The notes below the pieces were generated by a model. That model saw only the letters and a program-made list of their open reading frames with translations, did no database searches and was not told where the DNA came from. Of a stretch of 33,876 bases of DNA, positions 1-6,939 are shown piece after piece. Every line of letters begins with the position of its first letter. Position 1 is the stretch's first letter. Both the position numbers and the translations under genes were made by a program. Origin of the DNA: Janthinobacterium sp. ROICE36 (GTDB taxonomy: Bacteria; Pseudomonadota; Gammaproteobacteria; Burkholderiales; Burkholderiaceae_D); NCBI RefSeq assembly GCF_002869965.1, contig NZ_PEBS01000060.1, positions 1 through 33,876 on the forward strand. The letters run 5' to 3'.

Positions 1-148
1 AATACAGCGCCTGGAAATCATCGTTCATGTTGGCCAGGATGGCATCGACCAGTACTCGCAATTTGCGCAAGGGATGCGCATCCGGGATGCGTTCCTCCAA
101 CGAGCGGTAACTGTACAGAGAGTGCTGGGTGACGTCGGTCTTGCGCAT
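1..148 (-). CDS. IS5/IS1182-type DDE transposase, N-terminal fragment (continues outside window)
   Basis: Reading the minus strand from the ATG at 148 gives an open frame that runs off the window edge (about 49 residues). It begins MRKTDVTQHSLYSY and continues with a SLEERIPDAHPLRKLR-type segment. That pattern (short lead, then LEERIP..HPLR, then a helix ending in a Y) is the usual N-terminus of IS5/IS1182-superfamily DDE transposases, which cut and paste their own element. The catalytic DDE region is not in the window, so activity cannot be judged. It lies downstream of gyrB in the same orientation. TTG codons further upstream are possible alternative starts. The family call rests on motif memory only; the exact IS group is uncertain. 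Confidence 0.65.
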   Translation of the reverse strand, partial: MRKTDVTQHSLYSYRSLEERIPDAHPLRKLRVLVDAILANMNDDFQALY

Positions 149-233
149 GATGGCGGTGGGAAAGTGGGGCTGATGAAACAACGTTTACCGGCCCGTGATG
201 GTTGACGGGCACGGCGATTAATTCAACACCCTG

Positions 234-246
234 TTAGGAATCCTAA
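234..246. repeat. 13-bp near-palindrome between gyrB stop and IS transposase
   Basis: TTAGGAATCCTAA is symmetric apart from its central base. It lies 12 bp beyond the gyrB stop and about 85 bp upstream of the transposase start. It may be the target or outer end of the insertion sequence, or a weak hairpin at the end of gyrB. A second inverted repeat (GCCCGT at 191-196 and ACGGGC at 205-210) lies between it and the transposase. The other IS end is outside the window, so the element boundary cannot be fixed here. Confidence 0.35.
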
Positions 247-258
247 ACTACAACATGC

Positions 259-2757
259 TTAAACGTCGATATTCCCCGCGCGCAGCGCGTTGTTTTCAAT
301 GAACGCCCTGCGTGGTTCCACGTCGTCCCCCATCAAGGTCGTGAAGATCTGATCCGCCGCAATGGCGTCTTCGATCTGCACTTTCAATAAACGGCGCACG
401 GTCGGGTCCATCGTGGTTTCCCACAGCTGGGCCGGGTTCATCTCGCCCAGACCTTTGTAGCGCTGTTTCGAGACCGTGCGTTCGGCTTCGTCGCGCAGCC
501 ATTGCATGGCCTGATGGAAGTCGACGACGGCGATTTCCTTGATGCGCTCGCCCTCGCCGCGGCGCACGAAAGCGCCTTCGCCGATCAGGCCTTCGAAGGT
601 GGCGGCGCCGCTGCTCAGCACGGCGTAGTCCGGGCCTTGCACGAAGTCGGCATCGATGGCCGTCACTTTGATGTTGCCGTGGTGCATGCGTTCAATGTGC
701 AGCTTGTGTTTTTCCGACAAGTCATCGGAACGCACATGTACGCGCACGGCGCTGTCGTTGATGGCTGTCTGCAGGGTCAGGGCGGAGGTTTCTGCCAGGT
801 CCAGGGTCGACAGGTCCAGCTGCGCGCCCGTCATGATGGCCGTCAGGGCAGCACGGTCGATGACGCGCGTCAGACGCGTCATGATGGTGTTCGACAGGTT
901 GAACTTGCGCACCAGTTCCGTCAAGGTCTCGCCGGAAATGCCTTCCGCGCCTGTGCGCGGCACCAGCACGGCCGTGTTCAGCGCCACCATCATCATGTAG
1001 CTCGCTTCTTCGGCGTCATCTTTCAGATAGCGCTCGTCGCGGCCCGATTTCACTTTGTACAGCGGCGGTTGCGCGATGTAGATGTGGCCGCGTTCGACCA
1101 GTTGCGGCATCTGGCGGTAGAACAGGGTCAGCAGCAGGGTACGGATGTGAGCGCCGTCGACGTCCGCATCGGTCATGATGATGATGCGGTGGTAGCGCAG
1201 TTTCTCGACGTTGAATTCGTCCGGTCCGATCGAGGTACCGAGGGTGGCGATCAGGGTGGTGATCTGCTCGGACGACAGCATTTTCTCGAAACGGGCTTTT
1301 TCCACGTTCAGCACTTTACCGCGCAGTGGCAAGATCGCCTGGAACTTGCGGTCGCGCCCTTGTTTTGCCGAGCCACCTGCCGAGTCACCCTCGACGATGT
1401 ACAGTTCGCACAGGGCGGGGTCTTTTTCCTGGCAGTCGGCCAGCTTGGCCGACAAGCCCAGGCCGTCCATGATGCCTTTGCGGCGCGTCAAGTCGCGGGC
1501 CTTGCGGGCCGCTTCGCGGGCGCGCGCCGCTTCGACGATCTTGCCGCAGATGATCTTGGCGTCGTTCGGTTTTTCTTGCAGGTAATCGGCCAGGGTCTTG
1601 GCGACAATTTCTTCCACCGGGCCGCGCACTTCGGACGACACCAGCTTGTCTTTCGTTTGCGACGAGAATTTCGGTTCCGGCACTTTTACCGACAAGACGC
1701 AGGTCAGGCCTTCGCGCATGTCATCGCCGCTGATTTCCACTTTCGCCTTCTTGGCGAACTCGTGTTCATCGATGTATTTGTTGATCACGCGCGTCATGGC
1801 CGCGCGCAAGCCCGTCAAGTGGGTGCCGCCGTCGCGTTGCGGGATGTTATTCGTAAAGCACAGCACCTGTTCGTTGTAGGCATCGTTCCACTGCATCGAC
1901 ACGTCGACCGAGATGTTGGTGCCCTGGTCCGACATGCGCTCGCCCGTGGCCTGGAAAATGGTCGGGTGCAAGACCGACTTGGCCTTGTTGATGTATTCGA
2001 CGAAGCCGCGCGTGCCGCCTTCGAAGGCGAAGATTTCTTCCTTGCCCGTGCGCTGGTCGGACAATTTGATCTTGACGCCATTGTTCAGGAAGGACAGTTC
2101 GCGGATGCGCTTGGCCAGGATTTCGTAGTGGAATTCCACGTGCGTGAAAATCTCTTCATCGGCCCAGAAATGCACGTCGGTGCCGCGCTTGTCCGTTTCG
2201 CCGATGACCTTGATCGGTGACGTCGCGATGTCGCCCACCATGACGATCTGGCGGTCTTGCGGCACGCCGCGCACGAATTCCATGTGATGCACTTTGCCAT
2301 CGCGGCGGATGGTCAGTTTCAGCAATTTCGACAGGCCATTGACGCAAGATACGCCCACGCCATGCAAACCGCCCGATACTTTGTACGAGTTCTGGTCGAA
2401 CTTGCCGCCCGCGTGCAGCTCGGTCATGACGATTTCCGCCGCCGAACGCTTCGGGTCGTGCTTGTCGTCCATTTTCAGGCCGGTCGGCACGCCGCGGCCA
2501 TTGTCGGTGATCGAGATCGAATTGTCGCTGTGGATGGTGACGTGGATGTCGGTGCAGTGGCCAGCCAGCGATTCATCGATGGAATTGTCCAGCACTTCGA
2601 ATACCAGATGGTGCAAGCCGGTGCCGTCCGAGGTGTCGCCAATGTACATGCCCGGGCGTTTGCGCACGGCTTCCAGACCTTCCAGGATCTGGATGGAGGA
2701 GGCGCCGTATTCTTCCGTGATGGCCTGGATCGGGGTGTCTTGTGGATTCTCGGACAT
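259..2757 (-). CDS. gyrB: DNA gyrase subunit B
   Basis: GyrB is the ATPase subunit of the A2B2 DNA gyrase, which introduces negative supercoils into DNA. The product is 832 aa (E. coli GyrB is 804). The N-terminal GHKL ATPase region is clear (GLHHLVFEVLDNSIDE near residues 48-63, then DNGRGVP). The TOPRIM domain shows EGDSAGG at about residues 456-462 and a DADVDGAHIRTLLL motif near 530. The C-terminal QRYKGLGEMNP..LWETTMDP signature is also present. The frame opens five codons earlier at a TTG, but the ATG at 2757 is preferred: GAGAAAG lies just upstream as a ribosome site, and the protein then begins MSENPQ, as in related GyrBs. It is third in the dnaA-dnaN-gyrB series, with a 154-bp gap after dnaN that carries two hairpin repeats. 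Confidence 0.97.
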   Translation of the reverse strand: MSENPQDTPIQAITEEYGASSIQILEGLEAVRKRPGMYIGDTSDGTGLHHLVFEVLDNSIDESLAGHCTDIHVTIHSDNSISITDNGRGVPTGLKMDDKHDPKRSAAEIVMTELHAGGKFDQNSYKVSGGLHGVGVSCVNGLSKLLKLTIRRDGKVHHMEFVRGVPQDRQIVMVGDIATSPIKVIGETDKRGTDVHFWADEEIFTHVEFHYEILAKRIRELSFLNNGVKIKLSDQRTGKEEIFAFEGGTRGFVEYINKAKSVLHPTIFQATGERMSDQGTNISVDVSMQWNDAYNEQVLCFTNNIPQRDGGTHLTGLRAAMTRVINKYIDEHEFAKKAKVEISGDDMREGLTCVLSVKVPEPKFSSQTKDKLVSSEVRGPVEEIVAKTLADYLQEKPNDAKIICGKIVEAARAREAARKARDLTRRKGIMDGLGLSAKLADCQEKDPALCELYIVEGDSAGGSAKQGRDRKFQAILPLRGKVLNVEKARFEKMLSSEQITTLIATLGTSIGPDEFNVEKLRYHRIIIMTDADVDGAHIRTLLLTLFYRQMPQLVERGHIYIAQPPLYKVKSGRDERYLKDDAEEASYMMMVALNTAVLVPRTGAEGISGETLTELVRKFNLSNTIMTRLTRVIDRAALTAIMTGAQLDLSTLDLAETSALTLQTAINDSAVRVHVRSDDLSEKHKLHIERMHHGNIKVTAIDADFVQGPDYAVLSSGAATFEGLIGEGAFVRRGEGERIKEIAVVDFHQAMQWLRDEAERTVSKQRYKGLGEMNPAQLWETTMDPTVRRLLKVQIEDAIAADQIFTTLMGDDVEPRRAFIENNALRAGNIDV

Positions 2758-2789
2758 GGACTGCTTTCTCAATTAACTAGTACTGTTCC

Positions 2790-2816
2790 GGGGTCAGACC
2801 CTGCGGGTCTGACCTC
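2790..2816. repeat. GGGGTC-type hairpin repeat, copy 1
   Basis: Perfect 10-bp arms GGTCAGACCC (2792-2801) and GGGTCTGACC (2805-2814) surround a TGC loop. The stem extends by a G-T wobble and one more G-C pair. It sits 33 bp upstream of the gyrB ATG, inside the probable gyrB leader or dnaN-gyrB spacer. No T-run follows on the minus strand, so it is not a classic terminator. It shares its design with the copy at 2875-2901. From memory, repeats of this type are scattered in intergenic DNA of Oxalobacteraceae and relatives. Confidence 0.75.
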
Positions 2817-2874
2817 AGCTTTTCATCGGGTTTCTTGATTGCTATTTTGCATTTCAACCCAACGGCGAAATGCC

Positions 2875-2901
2875 GGGGTCCGACCCAGAGGGTCCGGCCC
2901 C
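2875..2901. repeat. GGGGTC-type hairpin repeat, copy 2
   Basis: Arms GGGGTCCGACCC (2875-2886) and GGGTCCGGCCCC (2890-2901) flank an AGA loop. The overall length (27 bp), 3-base loop and CCGGGGTC lead match copy 1 at 2790-2816, but this copy has two mismatched positions in the stem. It begins 11 bp past the dnaN stop. The two copies are close relatives rather than identical, so they are either old insertions or a diverged local duplication. Confidence 0.7.
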
Positions 2902-2911
2902 TTGTTGCCAC

Positions 2912-4018
2912 TTAAATCCGCATCGGCATGACAACGTACTTGAAGTCCGCATTGTCAGGGATGGAGATCAGGGCGGACGAGTTCGAGTCGCCCAGCGCGA
3001 TGTTGACATATTCGCATTTCAGGTTATTCAGCACGTCCAGCAGATACGTCACGTTGAAGCCGATGTCGACGGAGTCGCCGCCGTAGTCGATTTCCAGCTC
3101 TTCGACGGCTTCTTCCTGGTCCGCATTGGTCGAGCTGATCTTCATGCTGCCTGGCGTGATGATGCAGCGCACGCCCTTGAACTTGTCGCTGGTCATGATG
3201 GCGGCACGTTGCAGCGAGCGCAGCAGTTCATCGCGGCCGATGGTGAAGTCGTTTTTGTAGCCTTTTGGAATCACGCGCGTGTAGTCGGGGAACTTGCCTT
3301 CCACCAGCTTCGAGATCAGCTCGATGTCGGCAAAGGTCAGTTTCACCTGGTTGGCGGCGATGTCCAGTTGCACCGGCTCATCGTTCTCTTCCAGCAGGCG
3401 CTGCAGTTCGATGATGGTCTTGCGCGGAATAATCACTTCCTGGCGCGCAAACGTCTGCTCGGTGGCGACCTGGCAAAACGCCAGGCGGTGGCCGTCGGTG
3501 GCCACGGCGATGACATGATTGCCATCCAGAACCAGCAGCAAGCCGTTCAGGTAATAGCGGATGTCTTGCTGCGCCATCGAGAAATGCACCATGTTGAACA
3601 GGTGCTTCAGCGTTTTCTGCGGCAGGGTGACGCTGGCGTTGTAGCTTTCCGCCTGTTGCACGGTTGGAAACTCTTCCGCCGCCAGGGTTTGCAGGGCGAA
3701 GCGCGACTTGCCCGTTTGCACGGTCAGGCGCTTGTTCAGCAGGGTCATCGTGACGTCGCCCGATTCGGGCAGGGCGCGCAAAATGTCCAGCAGCTTGCGC
3801 GCGGCCACGGTGGTGCCCGTGACGTCCGCGCCGGAGCCGATTTCCGCGTGCGTGGTGATCTGCACTTCGGTGTCGGTTGACAGGAAGGAGACATTTTCAC
3901 CGTCTTTGCGGATGAGGATATTGGCCAGAATCGGCATAGTGTGCCGACGCTCGACAATACCGCTCACGATCTGCAGTGGCCGGAGAAGGGTATCTCGGGT
4001 GGTTTTGACCAATTGCAT
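2912..4018 (-). CDS. dnaN: DNA polymerase III beta sliding clamp
   Basis: DnaN is the ring-shaped processivity clamp that tethers DNA polymerase III to DNA and recruits repair and regulatory proteins such as Hda. The product is 368 aa (E. coli 366), beginning MQLVKTTRDTLLRPLQIVSG and ending in the typical YVVMPMRI tail. The three-fold clamp repeat is consistent with the length. The ATG at 4018 is chosen over a TTG at 4030 because GAGGA lies 5 bp upstream and the conserved N-terminus begins there. It follows dnaA on the same strand with a 149-bp gap, so it probably shares the dnaA transcript. Nothing unusual is seen in the sequence. Confidence 0.97.
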   Translation of the reverse strand: MQLVKTTRDTLLRPLQIVSGIVERRHTMPILANILIRKDGENVSFLSTDTEVQITTHAEIGSGADVTGTTVAARKLLDILRALPESGDVTMTLLNKRLTVQTGKSRFALQTLAAEEFPTVQQAESYNASVTLPQKTLKHLFNMVHFSMAQQDIRYYLNGLLLVLDGNHVIAVATDGHRLAFCQVATEQTFARQEVIIPRKTIIELQRLLEENDEPVQLDIAANQVKLTFADIELISKLVEGKFPDYTRVIPKGYKNDFTIGRDELLRSLQRAAIMTSDKFKGVRCIITPGSMKISSTNADQEEAVEELEIDYGGDSVDIGFNVTYLLDVLNNLKCEYVNIALGDSNSSALISIPDNADFKYVVMPMRI

Positions 4019-4167
4019 ATTTATCCTCAATGTATAGGTTGAACAGTACGACGTTTAACGTATTAATTTAACAATTGTTGCCATAGGGAGCCCCGACAGA
4101 CCGGCTGCGGTGCCCTCCCAGATGATAAGGGTAAAGCACGTTTTGAGCCAGTCTTGCCCAGGCGTTC

Positions 4168-5562
4168 TTAGCCTTTTAGTGTTTGCTCCAGTACATGCAA
4201 TTCGTGGTTGCATTCCGGGTTCTTGGTGCGGTCCAGCGCGATCTTGCGCACGGCATGCAGCACCGTGGTGTGGTCGCGGCCGCCGAACAGCTCGCCGATT
4301 TCCGGCAGGCTCTTCTGTGTCAATTCCTTGGCCAGGTACATGGCGATCTGGCGCGGCCGGGCGATATTTGCGGGCCGGCGCTTCGAATACATGTCGGCGA
4401 CCTTGATATTGAAGAAGTCGGCCACTGTTTTCTGGATGTTTTCCACGGAAATCTGGCGGTTCTGCACCGATAGCAAGTCCTTCAGGGCTTCCTTGACGAT
4501 ATCAATCGTGATGTCCTTGCCATGGAAACGCGAGTACGCCAGAATTTTGCGCAGCGCGCCTTCGAGCTCGCGCACGTTCGAGCGCAAGTGCTTGGCGACA
4601 AAGAAGGCCACGTCGTCGGAGAAGGTCACGCCTTCCTGCTTGGCTTTTTTCAGCAAAATCGCCACGCGCATTTCCAGTTCCGGCGGCTCGATGGCCACCG
4701 TCAGGCCGGAGTCGAAGCGCGAGATCAGGCGGTCGTCCATGCCCGTGATTTCCTTCGGATAGGTATCCGAGGTGATGATGATTTGTTTCTTTGCGGCAAT
4801 CAATGCCTCGAACGCATAGAAAAACTCTTCCTGCGTGCGGCTCTTGCCGCCAAAGAATTGAATATCATCGATCAGCAGCATGTCGAGCGAGTGATAGTAG
4901 TGCTTGAAATCGTCGAAACCCTTGCGCTGGTAAGCGGTCACTACGTCGCGAACATACTGTTCTGCGTGGATGTAGCGGATCTTCGCGCCCGGATTGTCGG
5001 CCATCACCTGGTTGCCGATGGCGTGGATCAAGTGGGTCTTGCCCAGGCCGACGCCGCCGTAGAAGAACAGCGGGTTATACGACACGCCCGGATTGTTCGC
5101 CACCTGGATGGCGGCGGCGCGCGCCAGCTGGTTGGCCTTGCCCGTCACGAAGCTGTCGAAGGTCAGGTCGGTGTTGATGCGGCTCTGCTCGCGGCGCGGC
5201 GCCGCGCCGATGCTCAGTTCCGGCACGCTGGGCTGCGGCTCTGCGGCGCGCGCGCTGGGCGCGCCGCCATTCGGATCGCTGGCCGGAGTGCTGGCGGTGA
5301 CAGGTTTCTTCGGCAGGGCCAGGCGCGGGTCGAGCACGAACTGCACTTCCGTGGGCGCTTCGAAGTACTGTATGGCCAGCGCAGTGATGCGGCTGGCGAA
5401 CTGGGTCTTGACCCAATCGAGCTTGAAGCGATTGGGCGCAGCAATGCGCAGCTTGCCCTCTTCGTAATCGAGAGGGATAAGCGGTTTGATCCACGCACTG
5501 AATTGTTGCGGTGTCAGCTCCAGTTCCAACTGCGCGGAACAGGCCTGCCAGAAATTATCCAT
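4168..5562 (-). CDS. dnaA: Chromosomal replication initiator protein DnaA
   Basis: DnaA binds 9-mer boxes at oriC and opens the duplex to start replication. The 464-aa product has all four domains. The N-terminal domain I begins MDNFWQACSAQLE. A variable linker rich in Ala, Pro and Ser occupies about residues 85-130. The AAA+ domain has Walker A GGVGLGKTH near residue 170 and Walker B LLIDDIQFF. Domain IV carries RPANIARPRQIAMYL and the DNA-contacting GGRDHTTVLHA motif. The ATG at 5562 gives the standard start, but no strong ribosome site precedes it. The gene is transcribed away from the oriC-like gap, with dnaN next. A candidate promoter upstream overlaps a perfect DnaA box, which suggests self-repression. 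Confidence 0.98.
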   Translation of the reverse strand: MDNFWQACSAQLELELTPQQFSAWIKPLIPLDYEEGKLRIAAPNRFKLDWVKTQFASRITALAIQYFEAPTEVQFVLDPRLALPKKPVTASTPASDPNGGAPSARAAEPQPSVPELSIGAAPRREQSRINTDLTFDSFVTGKANQLARAAAIQVANNPGVSYNPLFFYGGVGLGKTHLIHAIGNQVMADNPGAKIRYIHAEQYVRDVVTAYQRKGFDDFKHYYHSLDMLLIDDIQFFGGKSRTQEEFFYAFEALIAAKKQIIITSDTYPKEITGMDDRLISRFDSGLTVAIEPPELEMRVAILLKKAKQEGVTFSDDVAFFVAKHLRSNVRELEGALRKILAYSRFHGKDITIDIVKEALKDLLSVQNRQISVENIQKTVADFFNIKVADMYSKRRPANIARPRQIAMYLAKELTQKSLPEIGELFGGRDHTTVLHAVRKIALDRTKNPECNHELHVLEQTLKG

Positions 5563-5665
5563 GTATGTCTATGTGAAAAGGTGTGGGAGGGCGTATCGAT
5601 TCTGCCCTGCGTTCACCGTGTTGCAAGGCCGGCGTCGCGCGAGGGCTCGCCACACGTAACGCGCT

Positions 5666-5694
5666 ATTCTACTCCCGACTGCCAAAGTTATCCA
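5666..5694 (-). promoter_or_regulatory. Candidate dnaA promoter overlapping a DnaA box
   Basis: On the minus strand a TAGAAT -10 (5666-5671) lies 17 bp from a TGGATA -35 (5689-5694), which matches the consensus at four of six bases. The -35 falls inside the perfect DnaA box 5688-5696. This would give a leader of about 97 nt before the dnaA ATG, and DnaA bound to the box would block the promoter. That fits the known self-repression of dnaA in other bacteria. The promoter itself is inferred from sequence only. Confidence 0.4.
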
Positions 5695-5696
5695 CA
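5688..5696 (+). promoter_or_regulatory. DnaA box TTATCCACA
   Basis: Exact match to the high-affinity DnaA 9-mer consensus TTATNCACA on the plus strand, about 126 bp from the dnaA start codon. It is the strongest single box in the gap and overlaps the proposed dnaA -35 element. Confidence 0.8.
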
Positions 5697-5735
5697 GGCA
5701 CGGCTGTTATTTTTCTGTGGCGGGGTGGGGCGCCG

Positions 5736-5744
5736 TGTGTATAA
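5736..5744 (-). promoter_or_regulatory. DnaA box TTATACACA (minus strand)
   Basis: TGTGTATAA on the plus strand is the exact complement of TTATACACA, a second full match to the DnaA 9-mer. It faces the box at 5688-5696 and is followed on the plus strand by two weaker TTATCC 9-mers at 5753 and 5764, making a small cluster. Confidence 0.75.
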
Positions 5745-5858
5745 GAGGCGACTTATCCCCCGGTTATCCCGCCATAGACAGTGCTGGCGCGGCCTGTGGC
5801 GGGGCCTTGCCGGCGGATGGGGTCCGGGGCGAAAATTTCCGGGCGATCACGGCAATCC

Positions 5859-5888
5859 TTGACAAGAGGGGGGCATATGCTGAATAAT
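5859..5888 (+). promoter_or_regulatory. Strong sigma70 promoter for rpmH
   Basis: A perfect TTGACA -35 (5859-5864) is separated by 18 bp from AATAAT (5883-5888), five of six matches to the -10 consensus. Transcription would start near 5895, leaving a leader of about 180 nt before rpmH. The -10 lies within a 13-bp near-palindrome, CTGAATAATTCAG (5880-5892), which could be a protein-binding site. Confidence 0.65.
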
Positions 5889-6021
5889 TCAGGGTTCCCC
5901 GCCCGTATTCCGTGTTTATTCATTTGGAACGACAATATGGACTAAGCGTGGATTAAGCGGGCGATGAGATTGGCCAGCTTGTGCCTTGGCATAAGTGCGC
6001 GATTGTCATTGGCACCAAAAA

Positions 6022-6062
6022 CTGACGGGACGTCAGACCCGATTTTGCATTTTTTTTGTTTT
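6022..6062 (+). promoter_or_regulatory. rpmH leader hairpin followed by T-rich tract
   Basis: CTGACG (6022-6027) and CGTCAG (6031-6036) form a perfect 6-bp stem with a GGA loop. After 6 further bases comes a T-rich stretch to 6062 with an uninterrupted run of eight T, ending 13 bp before the rpmH ATG. The distance from stem to T-run is longer than in a standard terminator. It could therefore be a leader regulatory structure, a weak attenuator, or simply the AT-rich end of oriC. Confidence 0.35.
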
Positions 6063-6075
6063 TAGCGAGACCAAC

Positions 6076-6210
6076 ATGAAACGTACTTACCAACCTTCCG
6101 TCGTTCGCCGCAAGCGTACGCACGGCTTCCGCGCTCGTATGGCTACCCGTGGTGGCCGTGATGTGCTCAACGCACGTCGCGCAAAGGGCCGCAAACGTCT
6201 GGCCGTCTAG
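6076..6210 (+). CDS. rpmH: 50S ribosomal protein L34
   Basis: L34 is a very small, highly basic protein of the large ribosomal subunit. The 44-aa product begins MKRTYQPSVVRRKRTHGFRA and ends RRAKGRKRLAV, matching the family along its full length. The frame remains open upstream for 27 codons to a non-ATG start, but conservation fixes the start at the ATG at 6076. Ribosome-site match upstream is weak (GCGAGA). It is the first gene of the plus-strand series leaving the origin, with rnpA starting 2 bp after its stop. This is the usual rpmH-rnpA pairing that links ribosome and RNase P synthesis. Confidence 0.97.
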   Translation: MKRTYQPSVVRRKRTHGFRARMATRGGRDVLNARRAKGRKRLAV

Positions 6211-6212
6211 GC

Positions 6213-6671
6213 TTGTCGTTGACAGCTGATCGCGTGGCTAGCTGTACTCCAGTCGGCAATCAACGCGAAGGTTCACACGACTTCGCGCGCGTTCGGCGTA
6301 TCGTTAAAACGGATGAATTTTCATCCGTTTTTCGTTTGCGCCCTTCGCAAAAAACAGCGCATTTTGTGCTGTACACCCGACACAATCAATTGCCGCATGC
6401 GCGGCTGGGTGTCGTTGTGGCGAAGCGTTTCGCGCCGCGCGCAGCGACCCGCAACACGATTAAGCGCGTCACGCGCGAGCTGTTTCGCAACAGCGCGATG
6501 CCGCCGGTCGACTGCGTGGTGCGTTTGTCGCGCGCCGTCAACAGCAAGGATGGTCCGGCCACCACGAGCCAGCTCAAAGCCGAGCTGCGTGAAGAATTGA
6601 GCCGCCTGTTCGCGGCGCAAATCGCCGCCCAGGCCCGTTCTGTTGCTGCGCCACCACCATCCGCGCCATGA
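6213..6671 (+). CDS. rnpA: Ribonuclease P protein component
   Basis: RnpA is the protein cofactor of RNase P, which works with the M1 RNA to remove 5' leaders from precursor tRNAs. The characteristic RNR-type signature appears as AKRFAPRAATRNTIKRVTRE near residues 70-90. The segment KTDEFSSVFR lies earlier. The frame starts at a TTG (6213) to give 152 aa; a GTG at 6234 and other downstream codons are possible because the N-terminal 25 residues are poorly conserved. The stop overlaps the yidD start by 4 nt (ATGA, 6668-6671), so the two are translationally coupled. A terminator-like hairpin lies inside the coding region at 6306-6331. The C-terminus is extended by an Ala/Pro-rich tail. Confidence 0.93.
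   Translation: MSLTADRVASCTPVGNQREGSHDFARVRRIVKTDEFSSVFRLRPSQKTAHFVLYTRHNQLPHARLGVVVAKRFAPRAATRNTIKRVTRELFRNSAMPPVDCVVRLSRAVNSKDGPATTSQLKAELREELSRLFAAQIAAQARSVAAPPPSAP
6306..6331 (+). terminator. Intragenic terminator-like hairpin within rnpA
   Basis: Perfect 12-base arms AAAACGGATGAA (6306-6317) and TTCATCCGTTTT (6320-6331) flank a two-base centre, and the T-run extends one base further to 6332. The structure is that of a weak intrinsic terminator placed about 95 bp into rnpA. In E. coli, partial termination early in rnpA is known to keep L34 output far above RnpA. A matching role here is inferred. The stem encodes the conserved KTDEF-SSVF stretch, so protein constraint alone could partly explain it. 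Confidence 0.5.
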
Positions 6672-6928
6672 AAACCCTGCTGCTGTTCCTGCTGCGCGCT
6701 TATCAGTTGCTGATCAGCCCCATGCTGGGACAGAATTGCCGTTTCTATCCGAGCTGTTCGCATTACGCGATGGAAGCGCTGCGTGTGCACGGCGCCGCCA
6801 AGGGCAGCCTGCTGGCTGCCAAACGCGTGTGCCGTTGCCACCCCTGGAATGAAGGGGGTGTCGACCCGGTGCCGCCGGCCGACGCTAAACAATCTTCAAC
6901 GACCGCTTGCGGTTGCAACCACTCCTGA
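6668..6928 (+). CDS. yidD: Membrane protein insertion efficiency factor YidD
   Basis: YidD is a small, inner-membrane-associated protein that helps YidC insert membrane proteins. The 86-aa product has the family core: LLRAYQLLISPMLGQNCRFYPSCSHYAMEAL followed by GAAKGSLLAAKRVCRCHPWNEGGVDPVP. The conserved cysteines (NCRFYPSCS, CRCHPW) are all present. Its ATG overlaps the rnpA stop by 4 nt, and its stop lies 11 bp before the yidC ATG, matching the conserved rpmH-rnpA-yidD-yidC order. The short Cys-containing tail (TTACGCNHS) is not typical of the core family and is probably variable. Confidence 0.96.
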   Translation: MKTLLLFLLRAYQLLISPMLGQNCRFYPSCSHYAMEALRVHGAAKGSLLAAKRVCRCHPWNEGGVDPVPPADAKQSSTTACGCNHS

Positions 6929-6939
6929 CAAATACCCTA

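Larger units (their letters stand above)
5563..6075. other. Putative chromosomal replication origin (oriC), dnaA-rpmH intergenic region
   Basis: This 513-bp gap between divergent dnaA and rpmH is the classic origin position in many Proteobacteria. It contains perfect DnaA boxes at 5688-5696 (plus, TTATCCACA) and 5736-5744 (minus, TTATACACA). Weaker box-like 9-mers start with TTATCC at 5753-5761 and 5764-5772, and another with TTATTCA at 5916-5924. The right-hand half (about 5870-6062) is the AT-richer part and includes a T-rich run at 6043-6062; it is the best candidate for the unwinding element. The region also contains the promoters of dnaA and rpmH. No gene could be supported here. Confidence 0.75.

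Noticed and set aside
502..2220. Long plus-strand open frame opposite gyrB
   Set aside because: Shadow of gyrB; the product is rich in His/Val/Gln/Arg with no domain, and there is no ribosome site.
4031..4058. TATACA/TTAAAC promoter-like pair before dnaN
   Set aside because: It would start transcription inside the dnaN ribosome site, and the spacer is 16 bp with a weak -35; read-through from dnaA is more likely.
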